Shown here: positions 10,491-19,245 of the stretch, in pieces | Position numbering within the stretch: position 1 is the first letter of the stretch | Layout: each line of letters begins with the position of its first letter | Assembly: GCF_000003605.2 (NCBI RefSeq) | Contig: NW_003142105.1 | Span: 1-21,345, forward strand | Reading direction: 5' to 3' | Origin: Saccoglossus kowalevskii | Lineage: Eukaryota; Hemichordata; Enteropneusta; Harrimaniidae | DNA: 21,345 bases | The notes under the pieces: generated by a model | Told to the model about the DNA's origin: nothing | Seen by the model: the letters and a program-made list of their open reading frames with translations, nothing else | Database searches by the model: none | Position numbers and translations under genes: made by a program

Positions 10491-13400
10491 TATCTTACAA
10501 TAATGCGAAATGTTCAGCAACGTTTCCTGGGCGTTTCCCGCATCTATTTTTCTCAGACCAGATTCAAATATTTGTGTAACCGTTTTTTTTCACATTCCAT
10601 CTGATACGTTCAAGTGTTTATTAGTATTTCAGCTGAGGGCATGTACTTCAAACTCGCCCGGGGCTGGGTCTGTGAAATTAAGGCAACACACCACCATTAC
10701 CCCCCCCCCCGATTTATATGTATGAATGTGTGCGTTAAGGTTATTTATAAACCTAATTGGGTGCATCGAATTGCTTCTGCGTAGATGGGAATCTTACTTT
10801 ACCCACGTCGATGACAGAGTCTGTCTGAGCGTGGCCGTAGAAACATTGAACGCAACAAGAAATTACTTAATTCCGTATACGTAAAATGAAGTGTGCTCTC
10901 ACGTAATACATATCATCTCGTGTTAACTAGACCGCCGACCCACAGCACATGTTTAAAATAAGTATGATGTCTAGATCGATATAACTCAAAATCGGGGGAA
11001 TGTACTCCATATAATCTTTTCTTTTCTGGTGATATCGTCACTGTGCATTTGCTCGAGAATGGGGTTTCTTTCAGATTATAATTCCTCTTTGACAAACATG
11101 TTTGTATATTAGTTTCGGATATTATTCCTCGCTGACGCGGTCGTGGTCTTGACATTTCATTATCGGTCATGTCCGCAAAAACACACAACTTTCAATGAAA
11201 CACCTGGCGAATTATTTTTCGCTTAGTTTTTTTTTTTTTTTATTCAAAGTTAAAACTGAATTACGCTGTAAACAAGTTACGTTTTACGTCCTCACTTTGT
11301 CGTAAAAGGCATCCATTATTTCGACTGTTGCACTTTATGTTAGCTCTTATGTGGTCATATCAATGTAAATTTTAAAGTAAATAGGACTGACAAGATTAGG
11401 ATTAACCAGGCGTATAAAACAACAAAGAAAGTATCACTTAATGGAACAATAATCTGGATAATCATTTCATTGAAGACATACGTAAACTAATATTATTTGA
11501 ATGCAAGCATGTGTTGTCGGGAGGAAAACGCGATATACAGAGTCTTATTCCTCCCATCATTCGCGTGGTACAGGGTGTTCTACCTTGGTGGCATGCCACG
11601 GGACAATAAAACATCATTCTGAATTGTATACTTGGCATCACAACGTACCCGGGGTCATTCGCAGCTATGTGTTGGCATGCGGTTTTTATCTCAGGCGCCG
11701 AGGTTCAAATACGAAATCTGACCACAAAATGCAAAAACGGCACGCATACTACAATGTTTGACCGAATACCCGGGAATTTGAGTCATGAATATCACCGATA
11801 AACGAAGCTAACATATGCCGACAAAATTCTTTCATGAACAACTAGGGTCTTATTGTTTTTGCACATTTTACATTTTAGAGTAACGTTTTCGGGTTGTTTA
11901 AAATGTTGGAAAACATCGTTATTGGATTTAGCAATATTCAGAATGAGTTCTGTTTGACCTTAACAATATTGTTCTCCAACGTATGCGATAAAATACATAA
12001 TTACATACGCTCGTGTCAAAGTTCATGTCCAAGGCGAGAACGTATTACCAAAGGCGACATATCAAACACTTATCAATTACAAACTTGAGGTAACTGTATG
12101 TAAACACGGACTAATTGTCCAGTCTGCCACGAGGCTGTTATCGACAGCTGCCAAGGACAATTGTTAACCATATTCAACACATTTTCCCTAAAATTTAATC
12201 ATTCTCACTTGGCGCTAGATCCGTCTGTGTTTCACATGTCGCCTTTCCCTGACCCGTCGCCACGAATGCAATTGGATTACGCACTCTTCAATACTACGAC
12301 CCATTTAAACATTGATTTCACCTAGATCATCACCAGCTTCTTTACAGTTCTGGCTCAGTTTATTATACGGAATCCGGATTGAGAACACCTGAATATAATA
12401 CATTTTTTTTTAATCGTGAATAATGACATTCCGCCTTAATCACCCTACTTATCATCGCCCGTTTATAGGAAATGAACAGAAAGTTTATTTCAGGTCGGCA
12501 GGCAAGGACAACGTTGCATTAGTGACATTCATACTGACGAAGCAATCATTCTAATGAAAATAAAAATCCCAGTATCATGTTATATTATTACTTTAATCCA
12601 ATTTGTCGATCCAAGACATCGTCGGAGGTCTTCTAAATATTTGCGCATATTGACGGTACGTGATCATCGAGTCCCAACCAGCATGTACATGGCGACTTAT
12701 CTCAGAGGTAAAATTGAAGCTGGTACCCCCAATAGAGGTACTGATATGCCGGTGCGTAATTACAGGAACGCTAAATACAACTATTGTTGCCGTAGTCGAA
12801 TTATTGCTATGTGCATGGACACGAAGCTGGTTACGGACGGCCGTGAGTCATGTTCGTCATTTCTCTGACACATTGCGTTATAACGGTTAACTGTGCAGCG
12901 TACGCGATAAAGGCATACACCAGCACAGGACTGATAAACAGGGCATGCACATTTTAGCGGCGCTGTGCCATTGATGGAACACTGTTGTCATTATTTCTCC
13001 GAGAGTTGAACGAAACATGTCGTAGTCAGAGGTTTTAATTTTACCAATCGAAGCATGCTGACATTTAAACTATTTCGGTCCAATTGATTTCAATGAATGC
13101 ATTGTGACTGACAGTTCGGCGCAACTAATTGGGGTCAATTCTCCACAAATCTGAGTACCCCGTCACATTTAAGAACACGAACGTTGAATTTGGAATTCGT
13201 CGTAACCCCACGCAGGTTTGTGACCCAGATTTCAAGTGAACCGAGCGATTTAATACTGTATCTCTCCATTGTCGGTTACAAGAAGATAACTTCAAAGACT
13301 CGGATGCAAAGCCGAACTACTCGAAAATAGCTGCAATATGTTCCCAGACCGATCAAGAACAGACATTTAACTTTCATTTTTCGTATCTATGTACTGTGCT

Positions 13401-14370
13401 TTAACCTATTTTGTTGTGAGTCGCTATATACGTCACCATAAAAAAACAATCTAACCGCCAGTCATCAAAGCAAGCTTAGCTAACACTCAACTGAAGCAGC
13501 GGTATTTATTGGCGTTTGTTATTTTGACAAAAGGTCGAAAACTATCATTAATTATTAAACGGTCAATGTAGATCAAATTTACATATTAGAATATTTCTAT
13601 TCATTCGTCTATACTGTTTGGAAACTAATAAAACTTTCCTTCTCTGCTATGCGTAGCAGTTGTGTGGACTGAGTCTGAAATGTCGTGAAGCTCTCTACGT
13701 GTGCAACATAAGCTTTCTATGGGGAGGTCCTCGTAGCCGGTCAAGTTTCCTCTCAAGAATCTCAAAAATCATTAGTGGGTGTTGCACCCACGAATTTCCT
13801 CCTAAAAAAAACGTCATCATGCGATGCAAACGGCGTGACTCTCCATCCCAACATTTCCTATGATTAATAATTTAATATTTTGAGGGTGTGTTCGCAGTAA
13901 AAACACAAAAGAAACGAAAGATATTCGATACAGTGTTTGCATAGTATTTTGAAAAAAAATATGGTCACATGCTAGCACTTCACGTAAAATATCATTTGTG
14001 CAGAAAGATATTCTAAAATAGATATGATATGGTAATTGTTGTTAAATAATTTTAAATACCTCTATTCAACAAACCTGACCTAAAATTTACTTACAATGAC
14101 ATTGAATACTAAATCTTCGCTAAGTGCACCCCGGCCCACCGAAAATGCCCATCCATTGATTTGCCACCGAACAACACAAAACATTATGTACATGCGGACA
14201 AGCTGATATGTTCAAGGTCATGTAACAATAAACAATAAAACAGTGAGGTACCTCCAAAACTGAACAAAATGAGAAATTGCTTGTTTTCTGTTATTGTTTT
14301 GTCATCCTGTCCCTGTCGTGTCGTTTTCAACGAAAGTGGCTGAGCCACTCATCATGTTGTAGTTTGGAAG
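10490..14370. other. Long stretch without a supported gene
   Basis: It holds a C11 run (10700-10710), a T15 run (11227-11241) and a small inverted repeat, ATTGTCC at 12114-12120 with GGACAAT at 12155-12161. The minus-strand ORF at 10913-11170 (85 codons from an ATG at 11170) is hydrophilic and unrecognised. The open frame at 12104-12325 starts near a CPVCH string but has no start codon or splice signals. Neither passes as a gene. Confidence 0.5.
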
Positions 14371-14373
14371 TGG

Positions 14374-14550
14374 TTAACCTTTTCAGCACCAGTTCCCATA
14401 ATTTCAACAGAAATACACAAAATACTAGTAGTCCCGTTTATAGTCTGTACATTCCTTCAGAAGACCGGGGCACAAATAGCCACAATTTTTGAGTAAAAAC
14501 TGAAAATTGCAGAAAAAATGGGCGAGAAATGTTGGTGGTTAAAAGGTTAA
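14374..14550. mobile_element. Candidate TTAA-type (piggyBac-like) MITE
   Basis: TTAA at 14374-14377 and 14547-14550 flank a 169-bp interior. The left interior end reads CCTTTTCAGCACCA; the right end, reverse-complemented, reads CCTTTTAACCACCA. They agree at 11 of 14 positions. Duplication of TTAA with CC-starting ends fits piggyBac-type non-autonomous elements. There is no transposase coding. TTAA is short and common, so chance or another superfamily is not excluded. Confidence 0.5.
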
Positions 14551-14651
14551 GCAGAAAATACCCATGACACATTTTGTTATTTTCTCTATTATGAACATTG
14601 CATTGTCCTCACTACTTCATATGCACCATTTTTTGAGGGGGGGGGTATTTG

Positions 14652-14667
14652 TAGCTACCGGTAGCTA
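14652..14667. other. 16-bp perfect palindrome
   Basis: TAGCTACCGGTAGCTA is its own reverse complement. It lies just after a G9 run at 14637-14645. About 0.3 palindromes of this length are expected by chance in the window. Confidence 0.4.
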
Positions 14668-14895
14668 ACTTTGCAGCGAATACCTTGGATTGCTTGCTCA
14701 GGGATATTATCATGATGAATATTACATTAAAAACACTTACTTAAATATGCTTTATTGAGTTTAATTTAAACGTACTTAAAACGGCTGTAGCGTGCGCAGG
14801 TTACGACTCCCACTTCTTCAAAGTAAAGTTGAATTTTATAGCGAGCGCAGCTGAGCTCTATAGATAATACGCATAATATAAGGAGAGTATGGGAA

Positions 14896-15153
14896 ATGGT
14901 ATTAAATGGTACACTTCCGGTCAATGGAGGCCGCCATTTAGATTGTTGTTTTCACAAATTATGCCAAACGAAACAAGTCATTCATGTTAAAACATCTTTA
15001 GAATATTGTTCAATGATAAGGAAATCGTTTTCCGTCAACAGACTGACAAAGTTTAACCTTGAACAGTGTTTCGAGTCATTTCGATCAGCGGCGAAACACG
15101 AATCTTGTGTGAGGGAAATCTTGAATCCCGTTCAACTCTCGCGCGTGAACTAA
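14896..15153 (+). CDS. 85-codon ORF inside the inverted-repeat interval
   Basis: The ATG at 14896 has G at -3 and G at +4, a good animal start context. The product is 85 residues with six cysteines (two adjacent near residue 18, then single ones) and no hydrophobic signal. No domain is recognised. Just inside the frame, ACTTCCGG at 14913-14920 is an ETS-type site and GCCGCCATTT at 14930-14939 is a reversed YY1-type site, which argues more for promoter or 5' leader than for coding. The stop overlaps the stem-loop at 15141. The ORF lies wholly between the inverted repeats, so it could be part of a small mobile element. Chance is a serious alternative. Confidence 0.2.
   Translation: MVLNGTLPVNGGRHLDCCFHKLCQTKQVIHVKTSLEYCSMIRKSFSVNRLTKFNLEQCFESFRSAAKHESCVREILNPVQLSRVN
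14913..14939. promoter_or_regulatory. ETS site followed by YY1 site
   Basis: ACTTCCGG is an exact ETS-family core on the minus strand (CCGGAAGT), and GCCGCCATTT ten bases on is a near-exact reversed YY1 site. This pairing is characteristic of TATA-less housekeeping promoters in animals. Confidence 0.3.
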
Positions 15154-15172
15154 TACCTCGCAGTTCACGCGC
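15141..15172. other. Perfect 11-bp GC-rich stem-loop
   Basis: GCGCGTGAACT at 15141-15151 and AGTTCACGCGC at 15162-15172 pair perfectly around a 10-nt loop. The stem is about two-thirds G+C in A+T-rich surroundings. No T run follows, and bacterial-type termination is not expected here. Confidence 0.5.
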
Positions 15173-15409
15173 TTCGACGTTCTATGGTTATATTTAGCCT
15201 GAGTGAGTCAATGAACTGCTCGGCTGCGCTCGCTTACCAGGCATTACCTGCTACATATTATCAATAAATTGTCTTCATCAAATCATACTTTAATGGGAAG
15301 TATATGCCAACAGCTAGATGCAAGTGATTGCAATTTACAGGTTTTCTGTGGCACTTTTCGTTCTATAAACATATAACTTTTTAATTAGTATACGTTGTCC
15401 ACCATTTTG

Positions 15410-15439
15410 ATTTCACCCCCAGAGAGTATGGGGTGAAAT
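15410..15439. other. Perfect 10-bp stem-loop
   Basis: ATTTCACCCC at 15410-15419 and GGGGTGAAAT at 15430-15439 pair perfectly around a 10-nt loop. GAGAGTATGGG, spanning loop and stem at 15422-15432, also occurs at 14883-14893 just before the 85-codon ORF. Confidence 0.45.
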
Positions 15440-15857
15440 ATACCATCACAATCTCTGTTGCAAAAAACAAAATATATTCATAATTTGTGAAATACTGATG
15501 TGAATTAGTTGAAAAGTTTAGTCTGTTTTTATAACAACAATTCTATGCGAAAAGTTCAATATTTGGAGAATAAAAAAAGTGGTATTAAAACCAGTAAGTC
15601 GCATTCTACTACAATTGCTACATTTTTATCTGGGAGCGTTATGATGTTAGCATAGAATTTTTAATGCATTTTTAATTTTAACGACCAGCATGCATTGTGA
15701 CACGACATTCCCGAAATCCCGATTTATCACGATCGACTTTTTTTATTTTTACGATCTCCCTAAGTCGGCAGTTATCAAACCTTTTCATATGTCCAAGTCG
15801 TTAACTAGCCACCAATAAGTGTGCCACCTGTCTGAACTCCTCGTTGAAGTTATTGTC

Positions 15858-15873
15858 TTTTGGCGCCAGAAAT
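15858..15873. promoter_or_regulatory. E2F-type palindromic site
   Basis: TTTTGGCGCCAGAAA contains the palindromic TTGGCGCCA core of E2F sites. It lies about 45 bases before the TCACGTGA site at 15917. A shorter TTGGCGCC is at 2242-2249. Confidence 0.3.
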
Positions 15874-15915
15874 ATTGTAGCCCGACTTGTCGCTCACTTT
15901 GTGTTTGACGCGCTA

Positions 15916-15937
15916 GTCACGTGACTTGCCCCTAACT
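15916..15937 (-). promoter_or_regulatory. AGTTAGGGGC plus TCACGTGA, copy 2 (inverted)
   Basis: On the minus strand AGTTAGGGGC is followed by AA and then GTCACGTGAC. This matches the arrangement at 9661-9680 apart from two extra bases. Similarity does not extend beyond about 20 bases on either side. Confidence 0.3.
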
Positions 15938-16018
15938 AGATATTTATATATTTTATAATTGATGACATGTTATTTTGTAATAGAATATGACGACTACGAA
16001 TCATTACTGGTCTAGACA

Positions 16019-16026
16019 TCACGTGA
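16019..16026. promoter_or_regulatory. TCACGTGA E-box palindrome
   Basis: The second TCACGTGA in this region, 102 bp from the one at 15917. With the E2F-type site it forms the densest motif group between 15 and 17 kb. Confidence 0.25.
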
Positions 16027-16125
16027 CTTCATTCCTGATGGCAGACATTTTCCACCCGAGGTAACTGTATATACCACATGATTTAATTTGTTTTTTTGTG
16101 TGTGCCCAATCTTTTATCCGATATA

Positions 16126-16500
16126 ATGAGTGAAATGAAATATACATCTATTTGTAGTGTACGTCTCGATCGCGAGAAAAAGAATAACAAATCTTCAGGT
16201 GTGGTCTTTAGATTTTGGTGGGTAGTAGTCAACTTAAACAGACGATATTTTCAAATGGTTTATGTGTCAGATTTTTTGTTTAAATGTTTTCTAAATTTGA
16301 TAAACCCACTGGCGGATAAAATCGTTACATGCCTTACGACGACCCCATCCATTCGTCTCTGGGTGCATGGTTACTGCATTGCGCCGCTCCCTCAGTACCG
16401 AGTGAATCTGTTTACATTTTCAATACATGTAATTCGCGTCTGCGACATAAACACAGAGAAAACTGCTAAATTGGAGACCCGTTGTTGGCCGTGTGCCTGA
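16126..16500 (+). CDS. 124-codon ORF, unrecognised
   Basis: This is the longest ATG-started ORF outside the tandem repeats: 124 residues from the ATG at 16126, with the frame open from about 16096. It starts about 100 bases after the E2F and TCACGTGA motif group. It has a basic N-terminal third (DREKKN near residues 16-21), hydrophobic stretches near residues 28-40 and 46-62, and ends WPCA. No domain or family is recognised, and no AATAAA lies close behind the stop. An A+T-rich 21-kb window is expected to hold an ORF of about this length by chance. Confidence 0.15.
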   Translation: MSEMKYTSICSVRLDREKKNNKSSGVVFRFWWVVVNLNRRYFQMVYVSDFLFKCFLNLINPLADKIVTCLTTTPSIRLWVHGYCIAPLPQYRVNLFTFSIHVIRVCDINTEKTAKLETRCWPCA

Positions 16501-16572
16501 TTCATGGCGTGAATTTTCAGGGTCGTTTCGTTTCATTTACAATGGGTGTGGCTAAACCCGGTACCCCCTCTA

Positions 16573-16600
16573 GCAACAACAACAACACTAACAACAACAT
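16573..16600 (+). repeat. (CAA)n microsatellite
   Basis: CAACAACAACAAC followed by CTAACAACAAC, an imperfect trinucleotide repeat of about 28 bases. Confidence 0.7.
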
Positions 16601-16968
16601 TACTAACAGTTGTAGTTTATAATGAGACTAAGAGAAAATATGATAGAGCACTTCATATTCACCCAGGTAAATTAAAAAAAAAAACCTACACCTTAATTTA
16701 ATTGGAACACCCCCCTTAGTACATTGGATCGTCCCTAATACTTGTTTGTGACTTCATTTTATCAACCACTTAATACGGCTCTTCACCTCCCAATGATTTA
16801 CCACACGCATACAGAATTCCATGGATGCCTCACATTCAGAACGTGACTCAAAATTCACAGCAAAAACATCGTTATTAATATTATATTACAGACGGGAATT
16901 TCAATATTTTCGCCACCCTTATTATTAAAACTGCTAAAATTAACCTTGGAAGTTGTTGTATAGTCTGG

Positions 16969-17232
16969 TCAACGAACTACAGTGACCGAGCAAACTTTCC
17001 CACAATTCAGTTGGAATACAGGGCGAACAACTGTAACTGTGTGACGACTTTGTACGTTTTTACGTAGATTGTGCCCGATTTGGTGGGCAATAGTCACCAC
17101 CACGACTACCCACACGACATATTCGCACGTTTGATCTACTTGTAGGAAAGATTCGTCGAGCATAATAAAGTTACAATCTGAGCTAGGGACGCCAATGAGT
17201 GCTAGGAAATGGCGATGTCTACTGGGAGACAT
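16969..17232 (-). CDS. 87-codon ORF with metzincin-like HQIGHNL string
   Basis: Read from the minus-strand ATG at 17232 (the frame stays open back to 17328, inside the neighbouring MITE). Residues 47-55 are TIAHQIGHN, very close to the zinc-binding region of ADAM/ADAMTS-type metalloproteases, TIAHEIGHN-x-G-x-x-H. The two zinc-ligand histidines and the Gly are present. The catalytic Glu is Gln, the later Gly is Arg and the third His is Val, so an active enzyme is not supported. A valine-rich run precedes it where the family usually has a cysteine-containing segment. It could be a decayed exon or a coincidence; a weak donor-like GTAAAA directly follows HNL. Confidence 0.2.
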   Translation of the reverse strand: MSPSRHRHFLALIGVPSSDCNFIMLDESFLQVDQTCEYVVWVVVVVTIAHQIGHNLRKNVQSRHTVTVVRPVFQLNCGKVCSVTVVR

Positions 17233-17251
17233 TTTATTGTTAAAATGGTGA

Positions 17252-17259
17252 TAACTTTT
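17252..17259 (+). repeat. Left target-site duplication of the hAT MITE
   Basis: TAACTTTT, repeated exactly at 17420-17427. Confidence 0.9.
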
Positions 17260-17419
17260 CAGTGGCGGACCCAGCAAAATGTATTGGGGGGGGGGGGTCA
17301 AGCTACGCCTAAGATATACGGAGCGCAAATCGCAGAGAAGCTATGCGTAATCCAGATGATACGAATCGTCATGCGTTGGGGGGGGGGCATGGCCCTGACC
17401 CCCTCTGGATCCGCCACTG
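17260..17419. mobile_element. hAT-type MITE, 160 bp, with 8-bp TSD
   Basis: The ends are CAGTGGCGGACCCAG (left) and, reverse-complemented, CAGTGGCGGATCCAG (right): 14 of 15 identical. The element is flanked by a perfect 8-bp direct repeat, TAACTTTT, at 17252-17259 and 17420-17427. CA-starting short inverted repeats with an 8-bp duplication are diagnostic of hAT elements, and CAGTGGCGGAYC ends are widespread in animal hAT MITEs. The interior has no coding capacity and carries G12 (17286-17297) and G10 (17378-17387) runs. The intact duplication suggests a fairly young insertion. Confidence 0.92.
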
Positions 17420-17429
17420 TAACTTTTCA

Positions 17430-18470
17430 AATTATATGAAACACCGCCTTCGAGTGACACAGAAACTATGTACGTTGATAAAACGGCTAGTTATGCGTGT
17501 TAATTATATTTTGTGGCCCGCAAATGAGATGACAGAGAAACAGATTTTTGTCCAAGTTTCATTTCAAAATGGCCACCAGAAAAGAGTTTAAGGATGTGGG
17601 CGAAATCATGATAAATATTTGCTTGCATGGAAACAAGGAGGTTGAATGATCAACAGGCTGTGCTGTCCGTGGAAAACGAACATATGCGAGTGATAAGTAA
17701 GATAATTTTGGTCCGACAAAAAAATGGTTATTTATAGATGGAATCTAGCACACGATGGCTTGCATCCATGCCCAGCGCTGAGCAAATGACGTCTGCGTCG
17801 TGCGTTCCCAGGGGCACATAAATGGATTCACGAACAAACAAGTACTTGTTAGATTAGCTCGTCCTGTAGACAGGTTAAAATTAGAAACATATTTTAAAAC
17901 TACTATAGAGTTGCTCGAGTCGGGAGTCAACTTCAGACACGAACCAGAAATGAAACAAACAATTTAATACCGAAGATTAAAAAAGCTCATGGATACAATA
18001 AACAATGGCTTTTGTGTACTAAGTTGATCTGCGTTGTTATACTATTATATATATCCAACACTCCGAGAAAACAAATCTAGCCCCAAGCTACTGAGATAAA
18101 TCGTCAGGCAACCGTATAACAAGACGCTCGTATACGCATTTGAATAACATTAATTGCCATTACATGAGGAGGTTGTTGTTGTTGTTTTTTAAACCCATTC
18201 TGTTCTATTGTAACTATGGCCGTGTATTTCGATTTTATGGCTCGTACGCTGTATTCAATGTTATTTCTCATTGCATCATTTCTTCCCGGATTTTACATAT
18301 GCCCAAAAGATCCGTAAAAATGATTCTAACAACGGCGAATCACAAACGCGGTAATGACCTCGCTCTTGTGTGTAAACATGAATTAATATGAACACCAGTT
18401 TAGGAATAAATATTTGTGGTGAAGCCATCACGTTTTTGTTTTGTTACCGAGATACGCATCCTGGGAACGG
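17430..18470. other. Stretch without a supported gene
   Basis: Only short, unrecognised ORFs on either strand. A GTT repeat (about four units) is at 18172-18185. No inverted repeats with plausible duplications were found. Confidence 0.5.
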
Positions 18471-18475
18471 AACTA

Positions 18476-18494
18476 ATTGGTTGCCGGGTGACGA
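18476..18494. promoter_or_regulatory. CCAAT, X-box-like and CRE half-site cluster
   Basis: ATTGG at 18476-18480 overlaps GTTGCCGGGTGAC at 18480-18492, which fits RYYVYY-N1-RRNRAC; TGACG is at 18489-18493. It lies about 60 bases upstream of the ATG at 18551. Confidence 0.25.
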
Positions 18495-18550
18495 CATCGA
18501 GTCAATAGGATGAAGACAACGCTAGTACACTAATTGCCTGGTACACAATA

Positions 18551-18763
18551 ATGTCGATTCTGCCATTAGTCTTGGTAGATTTAGTGTTTTTATTGCCTAA
18601 TTCAAAGAAACTGCGCGACTGGAATCAGAGAGCTCAAACGAACTCTCCACATAAGCGTATGCTATTACGATTATTCGGCGCATATCTTGAATCCAATATT
18701 TTGAAAGAAGTAGAGTGGTTAAGACGTTTCACCTTACACTTGATTCCCACTTCAAAATATTAA
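18551..18763 (+). CDS. 70-codon ORF running into the 69-bp repeat array
   Basis: The ATG at 18551 opens a 70-residue frame. Residues 1-17 are hydrophobic (MSILPLVLVDLVFLLP), like a short signal or anchor, followed by a basic stretch and an amphipathic region (residues 40-59). The last ten or so codons lie in the first, partial unit of the minisatellite, which supplies the stop. A CCAAT and X-box-like cluster lies just upstream. The hydrophobic start and upstream motifs favour a gene. The small size, lack of a recognised family and end inside a repeat are against it. Confidence 0.2.
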   Translation: MSILPLVLVDLVFLLPNSKKLRDWNQRAQTNSPHKRMLLRLFGAYLESNILKEVEWLRRFTLHLIPTSKY

Positions 18764-19245
18764 TACAAAAATACAGAAATATGTGTTCTAGTACTTTTCA
18801 CATTACAATTGATTCCCACTTCAAAATATTAATACAAAAATACAGAAATATGTGTTCTAGTACTTTTCACATTACAATTGATTCCCACTTCAAAATATTA
18901 ATACAAAAATACAGGAATATGTGTTCTAGTACTTTTCACATTACAATTGATTCCCACTTCAAAATATTAATACAAAAATACAGGAATATGTGTTCTAGTA
19001 CTTTTTACATTACAATTGATTCCCACTTCAAAATGTTACTACAAAAATACAGGAATATGTGTTCTAGTACTTTTTACATTACAATTGATTCCCACTTCAA
19101 AATGTTACTACAAAAATACGGGAATATGTGTTCTAGTACTTTTTACATTACAATTGATTCCCACTTAAAAATGATAATACAAAATACAGGAATATGTGTT
19201 CTAGTACTTTTCACATTACAATTGTTTCCCACTTCAAAATATTAA
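18715..19245 (+). CDS. Open frame through the 69-bp repeats, 23-residue periodicity
   Basis: As 69 is a multiple of three, one frame stays open through seven units and encodes a 23-residue repeat with the pattern MCSSTFHITIDSHFKILIQK plus three residues. Each unit has an in-frame ATG. The 68-bp unit near 19180 shifts the frame and ends the ORF; a second ORF (19194-19523, 109 codons) resumes the same repeat. The opening codon at 18715 is GTG, so an animal start would be the ATG at 18781. Variant sites are mostly conservative (I/M, H/Y), but this may only mirror the repeat's history. No protein family is recognised. Confidence 0.15.
   Translation: MVKTFHLTLDSHFKILIQKYRNMCSSTFHITIDSHFKILIQKYRNMCSSTFHITIDSHFKILIQKYRNMCSSTFHITIDSHFKILIQKYRNMCSSTFYITIDSHFKMLLQKYRNMCSSTFYITIDSHFKMLLQKYGNMCSSTFYITIDSHLKMIIQNTGICVLVLFTLQLFPTSKY

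Larger units (their letters stand above)
14840..15234. mobile_element. Interval bounded by 17-bp inverted repeats
   Basis: AGCGAGCGCAGCTGAGC at 14840-14856 and the reverse complement of 15218-15234 agree at 16 of 17 positions. The ends are next to TA on both sides, so a TA-duplicating DNA element of about 395 bp is possible. The interior holds an 85-codon ORF, ETS-like and YY1-like motifs and a perfect stem-loop. Similarity between arms stops after 17 bases and the superfamily is not recognised. Confidence 0.35.

Noticed and set aside
10913..11170. 85-codon hydrophilic minus-strand ORF with an ATG in fair context
   Set aside because: No family, promoter or poly(A) signal was seen; kept only as a remark in the gap description.
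12104..12325. Open frame beginning near CPVCH, suggestive of a zinc finger
   Set aside because: There is no further Cys/His pairing, no start codon near its beginning and no convincing splice acceptor.
15141..15172. Intrinsic transcription terminator
   Set aside because: No T tract follows the stem, and the window does not look bacterial.
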